DNA from: Nitrosopumilus zosterae
GTDB lineage: Archaea; Thermoproteota; Nitrososphaeria; Nitrososphaerales; Nitrosopumilaceae
Direction of reading: 5' to 3'
Length of the DNA stretch: 64,000 nucleotides
Assembly (NCBI RefSeq): GCF_025998175.1
Contig: NZ_AP026695.1
Coordinates: 640,038-704,037, forward strand
Translations under genes and position numbers: made by a program
The notes under the pieces: model-generated
The model's database searches: none
Seen by the model: only the letters and a program-made list of their open reading frames with translations
What the model was told of the DNA's origin: nothing
Shown: in pieces, positions 44,057-53,676 of the stretch
How the letters are laid out: each line of letters opens with the position of its first letter
Numbering within the stretch: the stretch's first letter is position 1

Positions 44057-45052
44057 ATGGATTGGGGATTAAAAAATAGAATTTCTGGTATTATTAAACC
44101 ACAAAATAATCGTGCTTTGATGTTAGCTGTAGATCATGGCTATTTTCTTGGTCCAACTGAAAAATTAGAGGATCCAAAAAAGGTAATCGCGCCTCTCTTG
44201 AAGCACTGTGATTCATTGATGCTTACAAGGGGTGTTCAAAGAGCATGTGTTCCGGCAACAACTAACACGCCAATGGTGTTGAGAGTTTCTGGCGGATCTA
44301 GCATTATTGGTGAGGATTTATCTCAAGAAGATATCACAGTATCCATTGAGGATGCAATTAGACTAAATGCTAGTGCACTTGCAATGTCTATCTTTGTTGG
44401 CTCAAAATATGAATATCAAACTATTGCAAATCTTGGAAAATTAGTTAATGAAGCTGCAAAATATGGACTTCCAGTTTTAGCTGTAACTGCAGTAGGCAAA
44501 GAACTCGGAAAAGATGCTAGATATCTGTCACTTGCTTGTCGAGTTGCAGCTGAACAAGGTGCACATATTGTCAAAACTTACTATTGTGATAATTTCGAAA
44601 AAGTTGTTCAATCATGCCCTGTGCCAATAATTGTTGCAGGGGGCAAAAAAATCCCGGAACGTGATGCATTGCAATTAACATACAATGCAATCAAAGGTGG
44701 TGCAGTTGGTGTTGATATGGGGAGGAACATCTGGCAATCTGAACATCCAGTTTCAATGATTAAAGCAGTTAGAGCAATTGTACATGGAAATCAAAATGTG
44801 GATCAGGCATTCAAACTTTATAAAAAACTAGTAAGCGAAGAACCAAAACAAAAATCAAACACACAAAAGAAACCATTCAATCCTAATCAAAAGAAATCAA
44901 ACACACAAAAGAAACCATTCAATCCTAATCAAAAGAAATCAAACACACAAAAGAAACCATTCAATCCTAATCAAAAGAAATCAAACACACAAAAGAAACC
45001 ATTCAATCCTAATCAAAAGAAATCAAATCCTCCTAATCAAACTAAAAAATAA
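44057..45052 (+). CDS. LsrF/DeoC-superfamily class I aldolase with repeat tail
   Basis: 331 residues. Residues 1-262 follow the E. coli LsrF family closely: AVDHGYFLGPT, LTRGV, VAAEQGAHIVKTYY with the Schiff-base Lys173, AGGKKIPERDAL and GVDMGRNIWQS. Relatives include archaeal ADH synthase (aromatic amino-acid route) and fructose-bisphosphate aldolase, so the substrate is uncertain. Residues about 263-331 are a basic low-complexity tail with four copies of a 14-residue unit (KSNTQKKPFNPNQK), which LsrF lacks. It follows the dehydrogenase by 46 bp. Confidence 0.82.
   Translation: MDWGLKNRISGIIKPQNNRALMLAVDHGYFLGPTEKLEDPKKVIAPLLKHCDSLMLTRGVQRACVPATTNTPMVLRVSGGSSIIGEDLSQEDITVSIEDAIRLNASALAMSIFVGSKYEYQTIANLGKLVNEAAKYGLPVLAVTAVGKELGKDARYLSLACRVAAEQGAHIVKTYYCDNFEKVVQSCPVPIIVAGGKKIPERDALQLTYNAIKGGAVGVDMGRNIWQSEHPVSMIKAVRAIVHGNQNVDQAFKLYKKLVSEEPKQKSNTQKKPFNPNQKKSNTQKKPFNPNQKKSNTQKKPFNPNQKKSNTQKKPFNPNQKKSNPPNQTKK
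44852..45019 (+). repeat. Four perfect 42-bp tandem repeats in the aldolase tail
   Basis: The 42-bp unit codes for KSNTQKKPFNPNQK and is repeated four times without change; a degenerate fragment follows before the stop. Perfect identity means a recent expansion. The tail is strongly basic. Confidence 0.95.
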
Positions 45053-45056
45053 TATC

Positions 45057-45467
45057 TCATCCAATTTTTGATAAATGAATGTGTACAATTTTCCACGTTG
45101 GTTGTTTTACTAATACAAATGTCGCACGTCCAGTAATTATCATATGTTCTCCTGTGTATGCCTTAGTATCAACTAGCATTCCTTTCTGAATCAATCCCAT
45201 TGCTACAATTGCTGTGTCTCCAAAGATGCTGATTTTTGGACTCTTAATTTCATAACTGTAATCAGATATGCTTACAAATTTTAGTTCTTCAAGCTCAATT
45301 GTGTTTTGATAATCTTTTAGATCATAGGGTGGCAAATCACTGAAACTAGAAAATTTTGAATCATTCAGATGAATTTCTTTTAATATTGACAAATCTTTTG
45401 TAATTCCAGCTTGAAATAATGTTTCAATGACATTGATGATTTCTTCATTATCAGACAAAACAATCAA
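45057..45467 (-). CDS. SnoaL/NTF2-like domain protein
   Basis: 136 residues. An N-terminal helix pair (NVIETLFQAGITKDLSILKE) is followed by curved strands (AIVAMGLIQKGMLVDTKAYT, ATFVLVKQPTWKIVHIHLSK), the cone-shaped SnoaL/NTF2 fold. Such domains can be enzymes or ligand binders; the role here is unknown. Convergent with the aldolase, divergent from ilvB. Confidence 0.72.
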   Translation of the reverse strand: MIVLSDNEEIINVIETLFQAGITKDLSILKEIHLNDSKFSSFSDLPPYDLKDYQNTIELEELKFVSISDYSYEIKSPKISIFGDTAIVAMGLIQKGMLVDTKAYTGEHMIITGRATFVLVKQPTWKIVHIHLSKIG

Positions 45468-45667
45468 TATCAGATATGAAAATTCTCAGTTTAAGTCTTC
45501 TGTGTAATTGAGCACAAAAAAACAATCATTTTCAGAGAATCTTTATTAATTATCAAATGGGTGATTTTATGATTTCAATGTGTGTGCAATTAACAGGAAC
45601 CTTTGACAAAAAATTATCTGTTGTTTTTCTACTGTAAAACACACTCAAAATTTACTAGGTTAAAATT

Positions 45668-47380
45668 ATGGCGAATGATTTAATGAATAAAATGGAAACT
45701 ATGATGGGTGCAAAAGCCTTGATGATGGCTATGGAAAAAGAAGGCGTTAAACAAGTATTTGGTTTGCCTGGAGGGGCTAATCTTCCAATGTATGATGAAT
45801 TTGCTAGATGTAATATTAGACATATTTTGGTTAGACATGAGCAATCAGCAGCTCATATGGCTGATGGCTTTGGTAGAGTTAGTAGAAAGGCCGGTGTTTG
45901 TTTTGCAACATCTGGACCTGGTGCTACCAATATCTTGACGGGAATTGCAACAGCTCAAGCTGATTCTGCACCGATGATTGCAGTAACTGGTCAAGTACCT
46001 GTTGCCATGATTGGAAGAGATGCATTTCAAGAAAGTGATATTATTGGCATGGCAAATCCTGTTGTAAAATATGCATTCCAACCTAGAACCGCTGCCGAAA
46101 TTCCAGAAGTTGTGAAAAAAGGATTTTTCATTGCAGAAACTGGAAGACCTGGACCTGTATTAATTGACATCCCAAAAGATGTTCAAACAAATGAAGCAGA
46201 AATGGTATTTCCAGAAGAATTTAAAATTCAAGGATATCATCCATGGGCTGATCCTGATATTGTTAATGTTGAAAAAGCAATTGATATGTTACTTCATTCT
46301 GAAAAACCAATTATCTTAGCTGGTGGTGGAACAATCATCTCATCAGCTTTTGCTGAATTACAAGCTATTGCAGAAGCCTTGATGCTTCCTGTAGTAACCA
46401 CGTTCAAAGGCAAGGGGGCATTTCCTGAAAATCATCCTTTATCATTAGGTCCAATTGGAATGCATGGTCATGCTGAGGCGAATAAAATGATGGCAGAAGC
46501 TGATTGTGTGTTGGCAATTGGAACAAGATTTTCTGATAGATCTGTCGGGACATTTGAAGCCTTTGAAAAGAGATTAAAAATTATTCATATGGACGTAGAT
46601 CCAGCAGAAATTGGAAAGAATCAAACTGCACAAATAGCTGTAGTTGGAGATGTTAGAGCATCACTTAGAATAATGGTCAAGTTGCTTTTACAACGAGCAA
46701 TTAAAAAAACAGAAGAAACTCCTTGGATTAAACATGTTAAAGAAACCAAAGCATACTGGAAGGAAAACTTGAAGCTTCATCCAGGTGAATTAGGTGCAGC
46801 AAAAATATTGCGTAAACTTCGTGAATTATTACCAAAAGAATCTATTGTAACTACGGAAGTTGGGCAACACCAAATGTGGGCATCTCTATTCTATGATGTA
46901 ATTCAACCTGGAACTTTCTTTAGTTCTACTGGTCTTGGTACTATGGGCTGGGGATTTCCTGCAGCAATTGGTGCTAAAGTTGCAAAACCTGATGTTCCTG
47001 TAGTTGACATTGCAGGAGATGGAAGTTTTAGTATGACTGAAAATTCTCTTGCAACTGCTGTGTTGGAAGATATTCCTGTAATTGTATTTATTTTAAACAA
47101 TTCCTCATTGGGAATGGTTGCGCAATGGCAGAGAACTTTCTATGATAGAAGAATGAATGGTGTTGACCAAGGTCATTGTCCTGATTATGTTAAATTAGCA
47201 GAATCTTATGGCGCACAAGGGATACGCGCACAATCAATGGATGAGCTTGACAAAGCAATCAAAACTGCATTGAGCAGTGATATTGCAACTGTAATTGATA
47301 TTCCAATTGATCCTGAAGAGGACGTGTTGCCATTTGTAGCTCCAGGAACCTCGCTTTCGGATATGATTTTACCTTCATAG
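45668..47380 (+). CDS. ilvB: Acetolactate synthase large subunit
   Basis: 570 residues. Catalyses the first common step of valine, leucine and isoleucine synthesis with thiamine diphosphate and FAD. The N-terminal TPP domain has the catalytic Glu in RHEQSAAHMADG, the middle FAD-type domain follows, and the C-terminal TPP domain has GDGSFSMTENSLATA and the NN end of the TPP motif. It heads the operon ilvB-ilvN-leuA-leuB, preceded by a 200-bp leader. Confidence 0.95.
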   Translation: MANDLMNKMETMMGAKALMMAMEKEGVKQVFGLPGGANLPMYDEFARCNIRHILVRHEQSAAHMADGFGRVSRKAGVCFATSGPGATNILTGIATAQADSAPMIAVTGQVPVAMIGRDAFQESDIIGMANPVVKYAFQPRTAAEIPEVVKKGFFIAETGRPGPVLIDIPKDVQTNEAEMVFPEEFKIQGYHPWADPDIVNVEKAIDMLLHSEKPIILAGGGTIISSAFAELQAIAEALMLPVVTTFKGKGAFPENHPLSLGPIGMHGHAEANKMMAEADCVLAIGTRFSDRSVGTFEAFEKRLKIIHMDVDPAEIGKNQTAQIAVVGDVRASLRIMVKLLLQRAIKKTEETPWIKHVKETKAYWKENLKLHPGELGAAKILRKLRELLPKESIVTTEVGQHQMWASLFYDVIQPGTFFSSTGLGTMGWGFPAAIGAKVAKPDVPVVDIAGDGSFSMTENSLATAVLEDIPVIVFILNNSSLGMVAQWQRTFYDRRMNGVDQGHCPDYVKLAESYGAQGIRAQSMDELDKAIKTALSSDIATVIDIPIDPEEDVLPFVAPGTSLSDMILPS

Positions 47381-47389
47381 TGATTTACC

Positions 47390-47872
47390 ATGTGGGCAAT
47401 TCTTTCTATTTTAGTTGAAAACAAACCTGGGATCTTGTTTAAAGTCACACATCTTTTCAGATCCAGAAACTTCAATATTGATAGCATTTCCGTAGGCGTT
47501 ACTGAAAATCCTGAATTCTCAAAAATGACTATTACCACATACGGTGATGAAAAACAAGTAGAACAAATTGTAAAACAACTTGATAAAATGATCGATACTG
47601 TAAAAGTTGAACATTTGGATGAGCATAAAACAGTATATCGCGAACTGAGTATTTTTAAGATAAAACTCAGTAATGCTAATGATAGTATGGAAATTAACAA
47701 ATTGGCAAATGCATATGGAGGCAAAGTACACGATGTAAAAAGAGATTCAATCATGGTTGAATTAACTGCAACTCCTGATCAAATTCAAGCATTTGAAGAA
47801 TTAGCAAAACCATTTGGAATTATAGATGTAGCCAGAACTGGTGTTGCTGCTTTGCAAAGGAGTGGAGCATGA
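47390..47872 (+). CDS. ilvN: Acetolactate synthase regulatory subunit
   Basis: 160 residues. An N-terminal ACT domain (AILSILVENKPGILFKVTHL, FRSRNFNIDSISVG) binds valine for feedback inhibition, and the C-terminal domain contacts IlvB. It starts 10 bp after ilvB and overlaps leuA by 4 bp (ATGA). Confidence 0.94.
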   Translation: MWAILSILVENKPGILFKVTHLFRSRNFNIDSISVGVTENPEFSKMTITTYGDEKQVEQIVKQLDKMIDTVKVEHLDEHKTVYRELSIFKIKLSNANDSMEINKLANAYGGKVHDVKRDSIMVELTATPDQIQAFEELAKPFGIIDVARTGVAALQRSGA

Positions 47873-49383
47873 AAGTTAGAATATTTGATACTACATTAAG
47901 AGATGGTGAACAAACTATTGGCGTCTCGTTATCTCCTGATCAAAAATTATCCATTGCAAAAAAACTTGATGAACTCGGTGTTGACGCAATCGAAGCTGGT
48001 TTTCCAGTAATTTCTGATGGTGAATTAAAAGCAGTCAAAATGATCACATCCGAAGGATTGTCATGTGAAATCGCAGGTTTGACAAGAACCATCAAGAACG
48101 ATATTGATGCTGCAGTTGATGCGGGTCTAAATTATATTCACACATTCATTGCAACATCTGATATTCACTTAGAATACAAACTAAAAATGACTCGTGATCA
48201 AGCACTTGAAAAAGCCATTGAAGCAGTTGAATATGGAAAGTCACTTGGACTTCAAGTTGAGTTTTCAGCTGAAGATGCAACAAGAACTGATAGAGAGTTC
48301 TTGAAAAAAGTATTTGGTGAAGTAGCAAAAGCAGGAGCCGACCGTGTTAATATTCCTGACACTGTAGGATATTCAACTCCTGAATATATTGCAGAGATAA
48401 CTCGAGATACAGTTGAAGCCACACATCTTCCAGTAAGTGTTCACTGTCACAATGACTTTGGACTTGCAGTAGCAAATTCTTTATCGGGCATTCATGCGGG
48501 AGCATCTTGTGCACATGTGACAATTAACGGAATTGGGGAACGTGCTGGAAATGCATCTTTGGAAGAATTTTCCATGGCGCTCAAATGTTTGCCCTATGAA
48601 CAAAAATATGAAACCAATATCAAATCTGAATTAATTTATGATACATCACGATTTATTTCAAAAACTGTGGGTATTATGGTTCAGCCAAACAAGGCAATTG
48701 TTGGAGCAAATGCATTCGGTCATGAATCTGGCATTCATACACATGGTGTATTAAGTAATCCGCTTACATATGAGCCAATTAGTCCTGAATTAGTTGGAAG
48801 AAAAAGATGGCTTCAAGTTGGAAAACATGCAGGAGTCCATGGAATGAATGCAATGCTTGCAGAATATGGAGTAAAACCTACCGAGGAACAATCGAAACAA
48901 ATCTTAGATAAAGTAAAAATATTAGGTGATGCTGGAAAGCAGATCACTGATGTTGAATTATTGTCAATTGCAAGTGATGTCTTGGGAGAAAAAGAACTCA
49001 AAAGAATCGTTCAATTAACTGGGTTTTCCGTTTCAACAGGAATTGGAACAATGCCTTACGCATTTGTAAAATTAAACATTGATGGTCAAGATCATATAGG
49101 TACTGATTATGGAGTTGGACCTGTAGATGCAGCATTGAATGCAATCCAAAAAATTACTGGAAAAATTTCTGAAATTAGAATTAAAGACTATGGATTAGCA
49201 TCTATTTCTGGTGGCTCTAGTGCATTATGTGAAGTTACTGTAAAAGTAGAGGATGCATTAGGAAACAAGGTTTCAGCAAAATCCGTAGGTGAGGACATTG
49301 TAACTACATCTGTTAAAGCAGTGATTGATGCGATTAATAGAATAATGCTCAAAAAGATGCTACAAGAAAAGCAGGTTAACTAA
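47869..49383 (+). CDS. leuA: 2-isopropylmalate synthase (or citramalate synthase)
   Basis: 504 residues. A DmpG/HMGL-type TIM barrel has FDTTLRDGEQT, HCHNDFGLAVAN and the metal HxH in ESGIHTHG. A C-terminal LeuA dimer domain (about 380-495) gives allosteric control. Members make 2-isopropylmalate from ketoisovalerate, or citramalate from pyruvate; the operon fits the leucine role. The ATGA overlap with ilvN indicates coupling. Confidence 0.88.
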   Translation: MKVRIFDTTLRDGEQTIGVSLSPDQKLSIAKKLDELGVDAIEAGFPVISDGELKAVKMITSEGLSCEIAGLTRTIKNDIDAAVDAGLNYIHTFIATSDIHLEYKLKMTRDQALEKAIEAVEYGKSLGLQVEFSAEDATRTDREFLKKVFGEVAKAGADRVNIPDTVGYSTPEYIAEITRDTVEATHLPVSVHCHNDFGLAVANSLSGIHAGASCAHVTINGIGERAGNASLEEFSMALKCLPYEQKYETNIKSELIYDTSRFISKTVGIMVQPNKAIVGANAFGHESGIHTHGVLSNPLTYEPISPELVGRKRWLQVGKHAGVHGMNAMLAEYGVKPTEEQSKQILDKVKILGDAGKQITDVELLSIASDVLGEKELKRIVQLTGFSVSTGIGTMPYAFVKLNIDGQDHIGTDYGVGPVDAALNAIQKITGKISEIRIKDYGLASISGGSSALCEVTVKVEDALGNKVSAKSVGEDIVTTSVKAVIDAINRIMLKKMLQEKQVN

Positions 49384-49415
49384 ATCCTAAAATTCTCTTT
49401 CTGTGATGTGTTATT

Positions 49416-50435
49416 ATGTATAAAATCTCATTAATTACTGGCGACGGAATTGGTCCTGAATTATCTGACTCTGCAATTTCTGTATTTGACACCATAAACG
49501 ACAAACTTGGATTAAAATTTGATGTTACAGAATTATCCGCTGGTGATAAAGCACTACAAGAAACTGGTAAAGCGCTACCTGATGATACAGTTAAGACAAT
49601 AAAACAATCTGATGCTTGCATGAAGGCACCAGTTGGAGAATCAGCCGCTGATGTCATTGTAGTTTTAAGACGAATACTTGATCTTTATGCAAACATTAGG
49701 CCTGCAAAATCATATCCTCACATGCCTGCATTACGTGATGACATTGATATGGTAATTGTTAGAGAAAACACTGAGGATCTTTACACTGGAAAAGAGTTTA
49801 GTTTGGGAAATGCAGCAGTTGCTCTTAGAATAATTTCTGAGGATGCATCAAAACGAATTGCAAAATATGCATTTGAAACAGCTGTGCAGAGAAATTCTCT
49901 GAAAAAAGTAACATGCGTTCATAAATCAAACGTTATGAGGATCACTGATGGATTATTTGCAAAGGCTTGTACTGAAATTTCAAAAAATTATCCTGATGTC
50001 GCATTTGAGGAAATGTATGTTGATGCATGTGCAATGAATTTGATCCGTCAACCGGAAAAATTCGATGTAATAGTAACTACGAATTTGTTTGGTGATATTC
50101 TCTCTGATGAGTCATCTCAAGTTGTTGGTGGATTGGGAATGGCACCAGCTGCAAACATTGGGGATAATTTTGCATTGTTTGAACCTGTTCATGGGGCCGC
50201 ATTTGATATTGCGGGAAAAAACATTGCAAATCCCTCATCGTTTCTGTTATCTATAAAGATGATGTTGGATTGGTTGGGTAACAAACACAAAGATTCAAAA
50301 TGCATCGAAATCGGAACAAAGTTAGAATCTACAATTTTTGATTTGGTTAAATCTGGCGTTAAAACTAAAGATATTGGAGGAGATATGTCCACTATAGATT
50401 TTACTAGACACATCACAGATAACATGCAAAAATAG
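49416..50435 (+). CDS. leuB: 3-isopropylmalate dehydrogenase family protein
   Basis: 339 residues, isocitrate/isopropylmalate dehydrogenase fold: GDGIGPE, the substrate segment DMVIVRENTEDLYTG, the metal residues of NLFGDILSDESS, and the NAD site EPVHGAAFDIAGKNIANP. At the end of ilvBN-leuA it should oxidise 3-isopropylmalate. Homoisocitrate- or isocitrate-type activity is not excluded by sequence alone. Confidence 0.87.
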   Translation: MYKISLITGDGIGPELSDSAISVFDTINDKLGLKFDVTELSAGDKALQETGKALPDDTVKTIKQSDACMKAPVGESAADVIVVLRRILDLYANIRPAKSYPHMPALRDDIDMVIVRENTEDLYTGKEFSLGNAAVALRIISEDASKRIAKYAFETAVQRNSLKKVTCVHKSNVMRITDGLFAKACTEISKNYPDVAFEEMYVDACAMNLIRQPEKFDVIVTTNLFGDILSDESSQVVGGLGMAPAANIGDNFALFEPVHGAAFDIAGKNIANPSSFLLSIKMMLDWLGNKHKDSKCIEIGTKLESTIFDLVKSGVKTKDIGGDMSTIDFTRHITDNMQK

Positions 50436-50446
50436 TTTCTTTAACG

Positions 50447-51292
50447 ATGAATACTAAGTTTTTTATTTTAATAATTTTCATTGCAATAGTCGCCTCTTTT
50501 GTGGGGTTTCAATTTTTTCTAGATGAAAATTATATGTCTATTCAAACTCAAGATGAAATCCAGAAAACAAAACTGGATATTAAATCACTTTTCAACATTT
50601 ATGGATATGAAGATAATTTTAGAATCAAAGATGGAAAGAAAATTTGGAATGATCCAAAATTTGAACTAAATCCTGAAAATAATGATCTTTATTTGGAACT
50701 CAACCATTCTTCTATAGAAAACGCTGTGGTGATTTATCCTATTTTTACTGCATCTGCATACAGCGAGCCTGGGTTTTACACCTTTTTTAGAGGCGAATGT
50801 GGACAAGAATGCCTTACCGATGAAATTGACTCTGAATATTCTTTAGATTTTGTTGCAAGTGGTAATGGATATCAGGTATTGAATCTGTTAGGTTACCCAA
50901 TAATTACTGATATTGATGTAGATCAAAATCCTGCAATTCTTGAAAAATATGACAAAGTAATATTACTTCATAATGAATATGTGACAAAAAAAGAATTTGA
51001 TGCTATTACTAATCATCCCAAAGTTCTTTATCTTTATCCCAATGCTCTTTATGCTGAAGTAGAGGCAGATTATGAGAAAAATACTATTTCTCTAATAAGA
51101 GGTCACAATTTTCCTGAACCCGAAATTGTTAATGGGTTTGATTGGGAATTTGATAATAGTAATTTAGAATATGATATGGATTGTAAGGATATGGGATTTG
51201 ATAGAATTGCAAATGGGTGGATGTTGAATTGTTATCCTGAAAACCCAATTCATCAAAGTAAAGTTTTACTTCAAATGATCAAAGATTTTTAG
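50447..51292 (+). CDS. Secreted hypothetical protein, paralogue of 12586-13344
   Basis: 281 residues with an N-terminal signal anchor (FFILIIFIAIVASFVGFQFF). The last 200 residues align along their length with the product of 12586-13344 (shared HNEYVTKKEFDAITNHP-type block, RGHNFPEPEIVNGFDW, NGWMLNCYPE). Cysteines occur in GECGQECL and near the end. It follows leuB by 11 bp but is unrelated to leucine synthesis by sequence. Confidence 0.72.
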   Translation: MNTKFFILIIFIAIVASFVGFQFFLDENYMSIQTQDEIQKTKLDIKSLFNIYGYEDNFRIKDGKKIWNDPKFELNPENNDLYLELNHSSIENAVVIYPIFTASAYSEPGFYTFFRGECGQECLTDEIDSEYSLDFVASGNGYQVLNLLGYPIITDIDVDQNPAILEKYDKVILLHNEYVTKKEFDAITNHPKVLYLYPNALYAEVEADYEKNTISLIRGHNFPEPEIVNGFDWEFDNSNLEYDMDCKDMGFDRIANGWMLNCYPENPIHQSKVLLQMIKDF

Positions 51293-51293
51293 A

Positions 51294-51437
51294 ATGTCTC
51301 TACCTAAATCCAATTTTCTGAAGATGATGTTAATGGAGGAAATACAGTTCAAGGAAAGAAAATGGAAACTCATTCAACATTTTTCTTCAATTGGTGAACT
51401 TGACGGTAAATCTGTTGGGAATACACTGTTTTTTTGA
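51294..51437 (+). CDS. Possible small protein, 47 residues
   Basis: The ATG lies one base after the stop of the secreted paralogue. The product (MSLPKSNFLKMMLMEEIQFK to SVGNTLFF) has a basic helix but no motif. The tight junction is the main support. Confidence 0.3.
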   Translation: MSLPKSNFLKMMLMEEIQFKERKWKLIQHFSSIGELDGKSVGNTLFF

Positions 51438-51536
51438 ACTTTCTGTAGGATGGTACATCTTATTCATCTATCAGGAGGATTTAGTGGTTGTGATATTCTT
51501 TACTGTTTGGAAGTTTTAGTTTCATTTAATCACTGT

Positions 51537-51893
51537 TCAGTCCTTTCTTTTCTTTACATCTGATTTTGGTGGATTCAATGACCAAAAGAATAATGCCAAT
51601 CCAATAGGAATCATGATTAGTAAAGCAGCTACCAATGAAATTGTATAAAATGTTTGATCTAATCCCGGTATGAATGGACCTGGAAATACTGCATATAGCC
51701 ACAAAATTGCAACAAATATTAGCACAACCTTGTTTTTCCTGATTAGTTTTTTCCATCCTAGATGGCGTTTTTTAATGTAACACTCCTTGCAACGGGTTCT
51801 GTCATCTACCATGCATGATGTACAACAGGTCTTTTCACAAAAATAACATATTCTGTCCCCAAATATGGATCCGCAGCAATCACACTTGTGCAC
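51537..51893 (-). CDS. Membrane protein with N-terminal zinc ribbon
   Basis: 118 residues. Residues 1-38 have four Cys pairs (CDCCG, CYFCEKTCC, CMVDDRTRCKEC) resembling a B-box or double zinc ribbon, followed by a basic stretch and two membrane segments (about 56-72 and 82-104). Function unknown; such proteins occur widely in archaea. Confidence 0.68.
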   Translation of the reverse strand: MHKCDCCGSIFGDRICYFCEKTCCTSCMVDDRTRCKECYIKKRHLGWKKLIRKNKVVLIFVAILWLYAVFPGPFIPGLDQTFYTISLVAALLIMIPIGLALFFWSLNPPKSDVKKRKD

Positions 51894-51973
51894 TAATTAA
51901 GATTCATTTCTTTGAATTTATCTCTTTTTCAAAAATTACCAATTTTTATTAATCACATTTTTCTCAAAATGAT

Positions 51974-52105
51974 ATGGTTAAATGCTGTATTTGTAAAATA
52001 GTTGAAGGTACACTTAAAATTTCTGACGGTAATCCAAAATACAAAGGTAAACCAATCTGCAAAGAATGCCAAGGTTACAGAAAACTTCTAAAAGAAACCA
52101 AATAG
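51974..52105 (+). CDS. Small zinc-ribbon protein
   Basis: 43 residues (MVKCCICKIVEGTLKISDGN to KETK), with CCIC and CKEC as two knuckles about 25 residues apart. It is a probable zinc-ribbon of unknown role, of the kind common in thaumarchaeal genomes. Another ATG at 51967 is out of frame and stops quickly. Its stop abuts the next convergent gene. Confidence 0.65.
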   Translation: MVKCCICKIVEGTLKISDGNPKYKGKPICKECQGYRKLLKETK

Positions 52106-52106
52106 A

Positions 52107-52352
52107 TTATTCTGTTTTAGTTTTATTTTTCTCAGCCCATTTTTCATACATGGAAATCAATTCATCTACATCTTTTCCATCTTCTGAATATGTCACGATC
52201 ACCCCAAACGTTCCTTTTTTGTCATGGCCTCTTGCAAAATATCCCCAAAAAGAATCAGGCAGTTTTGCAAAACTGTTTGAATCATGAGATACTCCTATCA
52301 AATTATTTCCTATTACTTCTACTACTTTTTTAGCATCTTGAGTTTCAATCAT
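52107..52352 (-). CDS. Hypothetical protein, 81 residues
   Basis: A soluble protein with a beta core (FAKLPDSFWGYFARGHDKKG, TFGVIVTYSEDGKD) and a C-terminal helix. No family recognised. It lies just downstream of aspS on the same strand (35 bp). Confidence 0.55.
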   Translation of the reverse strand: MIETQDAKKVVEVIGNNLIGVSHDSNSFAKLPDSFWGYFARGHDKKGTFGVIVTYSEDGKDVDELISMYEKWAEKNKTKTE

Positions 52353-52387
52353 GAATTCTAATTATTACAATACAATAAAAATCTGAA

Positions 52388-53674
52388 TCATGGGTTTAAC
52401 CTATCTGGATCCCTGGGATACAAAACAACCTCTCGAACATTATCGATTCCGATTAGAGTCGTCATCAGCCTGTCTAATCCCATTCCCCAACCAGAATGCG
52501 GAGGCATTCCCCAATCAAATGTTTTCAAATGGTCTTGGAACTGTGCGGGATCCAAACCTTGTTCTTTCAATCGTGCCTTTAGCATGTCTGGATTGTGCAA
52601 TCTAGTTCCACCCGAAGACAATTCTAGATAACCAAACTGTAAATCAAATGAGCGTGATAAAGTGGGATCTTCGTCTTTTTCTCTAATGTAAAATGGTTTT
52701 AACTTCATTGGCCAATCAGTTAGGAAGAAAAATCCTGGATGATTGTTCCCAATTATTCTAAGATGTGAATCAAGCAAATCATCCCCGAACTCTATTTTTT
52801 CTCCATCTTTTTGTAATTCTTCAACACATTGTGAATATGTAATTCTCTCAAATGGTGATTTTGGAACTTCAATTGTGTGACCAATAATCTCTTGTTCTTT
52901 TTTACAATTTTCTGAAGTGAATTTGTAAACTTCCAATACAAGTGATTCTAGTACATCCATAACGTCATTGTAATCCATAAATGCTGCTTCAATGTCGATA
53001 CTTGTAAATTCTGTAAGGTGTCTTCCTGTATGGGAGTTTTCTGCACGATAAAAATTGGAAATTTCAAACACTCGCTCTAATCCAATAGTCATCTGTTCTT
53101 TGTATAATTGTGGACTCTGAGCCAAATATGCGGTCTTTCCAAAATAATCTAGAGAAAATAAATTTGCACCTCCTTCACTTGCACTACCAATTATTTTAGG
53201 AGTCGTAATTTCAATGAATTTTTTTCCAGACAATGTTTTTCGTAATGATTGCAAAACATGATGTCGAAGCTTGAAAATCGAAGCTGTTTTTTGATTTCTC
53301 ATGTCTAGTGCTCGATGATTTAATCTTGTATCGATATTGCTCTCTACTCTGCCAATAGGATCAACTGGTAATGGATGAACTGCTTTGCCTAGCACTTCGA
53401 TCTCTTCAGCTTTAATTTCAAATGCAAAATCTCGAGCTTTAGTCTCTTGTACAATTCCTTTTACAGAAATCACACTTTGACGATTAATCTCTCCTAAATT
53501 GTCATTTAATTCTCCTTTAACAATTATCTGGGATATTCCTGTAACATCACGTAATGTAATAAATGACATTTTGCCTAATTTTCTAAAATCTTCTACCCAT
53601 CCACCGAGGATTACTTGATTTCCAATTAATTCAGAAGTTAATTCGTCAATATCGTGTGTTTTTACAAAACCCAT
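52388..53674 (-). CDS. aspS: Aspartyl-tRNA synthetase (possibly non-discriminating)
   Basis: 428 residues, the archaeal length without the bacterial insertion. An N-terminal OB fold binds the anticodon (VILGGWVEDFRKLGKMSFIT), and the class II core has the motif 2 region FRAENSHTGRHLTEFT and motif 3 GWGMGLDRLMTTLIG. Archaeal enzymes of this form often also charge tRNA-Asn; which applies here cannot be told from this window. The KH-domain gene lies 2 bp upstream. Confidence 0.93.
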   Translation of the reverse strand: MGFVKTHDIDELTSELIGNQVILGGWVEDFRKLGKMSFITLRDVTGISQIIVKGELNDNLGEINRQSVISVKGIVQETKARDFAFEIKAEEIEVLGKAVHPLPVDPIGRVESNIDTRLNHRALDMRNQKTASIFKLRHHVLQSLRKTLSGKKFIEITTPKIIGSASEGGANLFSLDYFGKTAYLAQSPQLYKEQMTIGLERVFEISNFYRAENSHTGRHLTEFTSIDIEAAFMDYNDVMDVLESLVLEVYKFTSENCKKEQEIIGHTIEVPKSPFERITYSQCVEELQKDGEKIEFGDDLLDSHLRIIGNNHPGFFFLTDWPMKLKPFYIREKDEDPTLSRSFDLQFGYLELSSGGTRLHNPDMLKARLKEQGLDPAQFQDHLKTFDWGMPPHSGWGMGLDRLMTTLIGIDNVREVVLYPRDPDRLNP

Positions 53675-53676
53675 GC

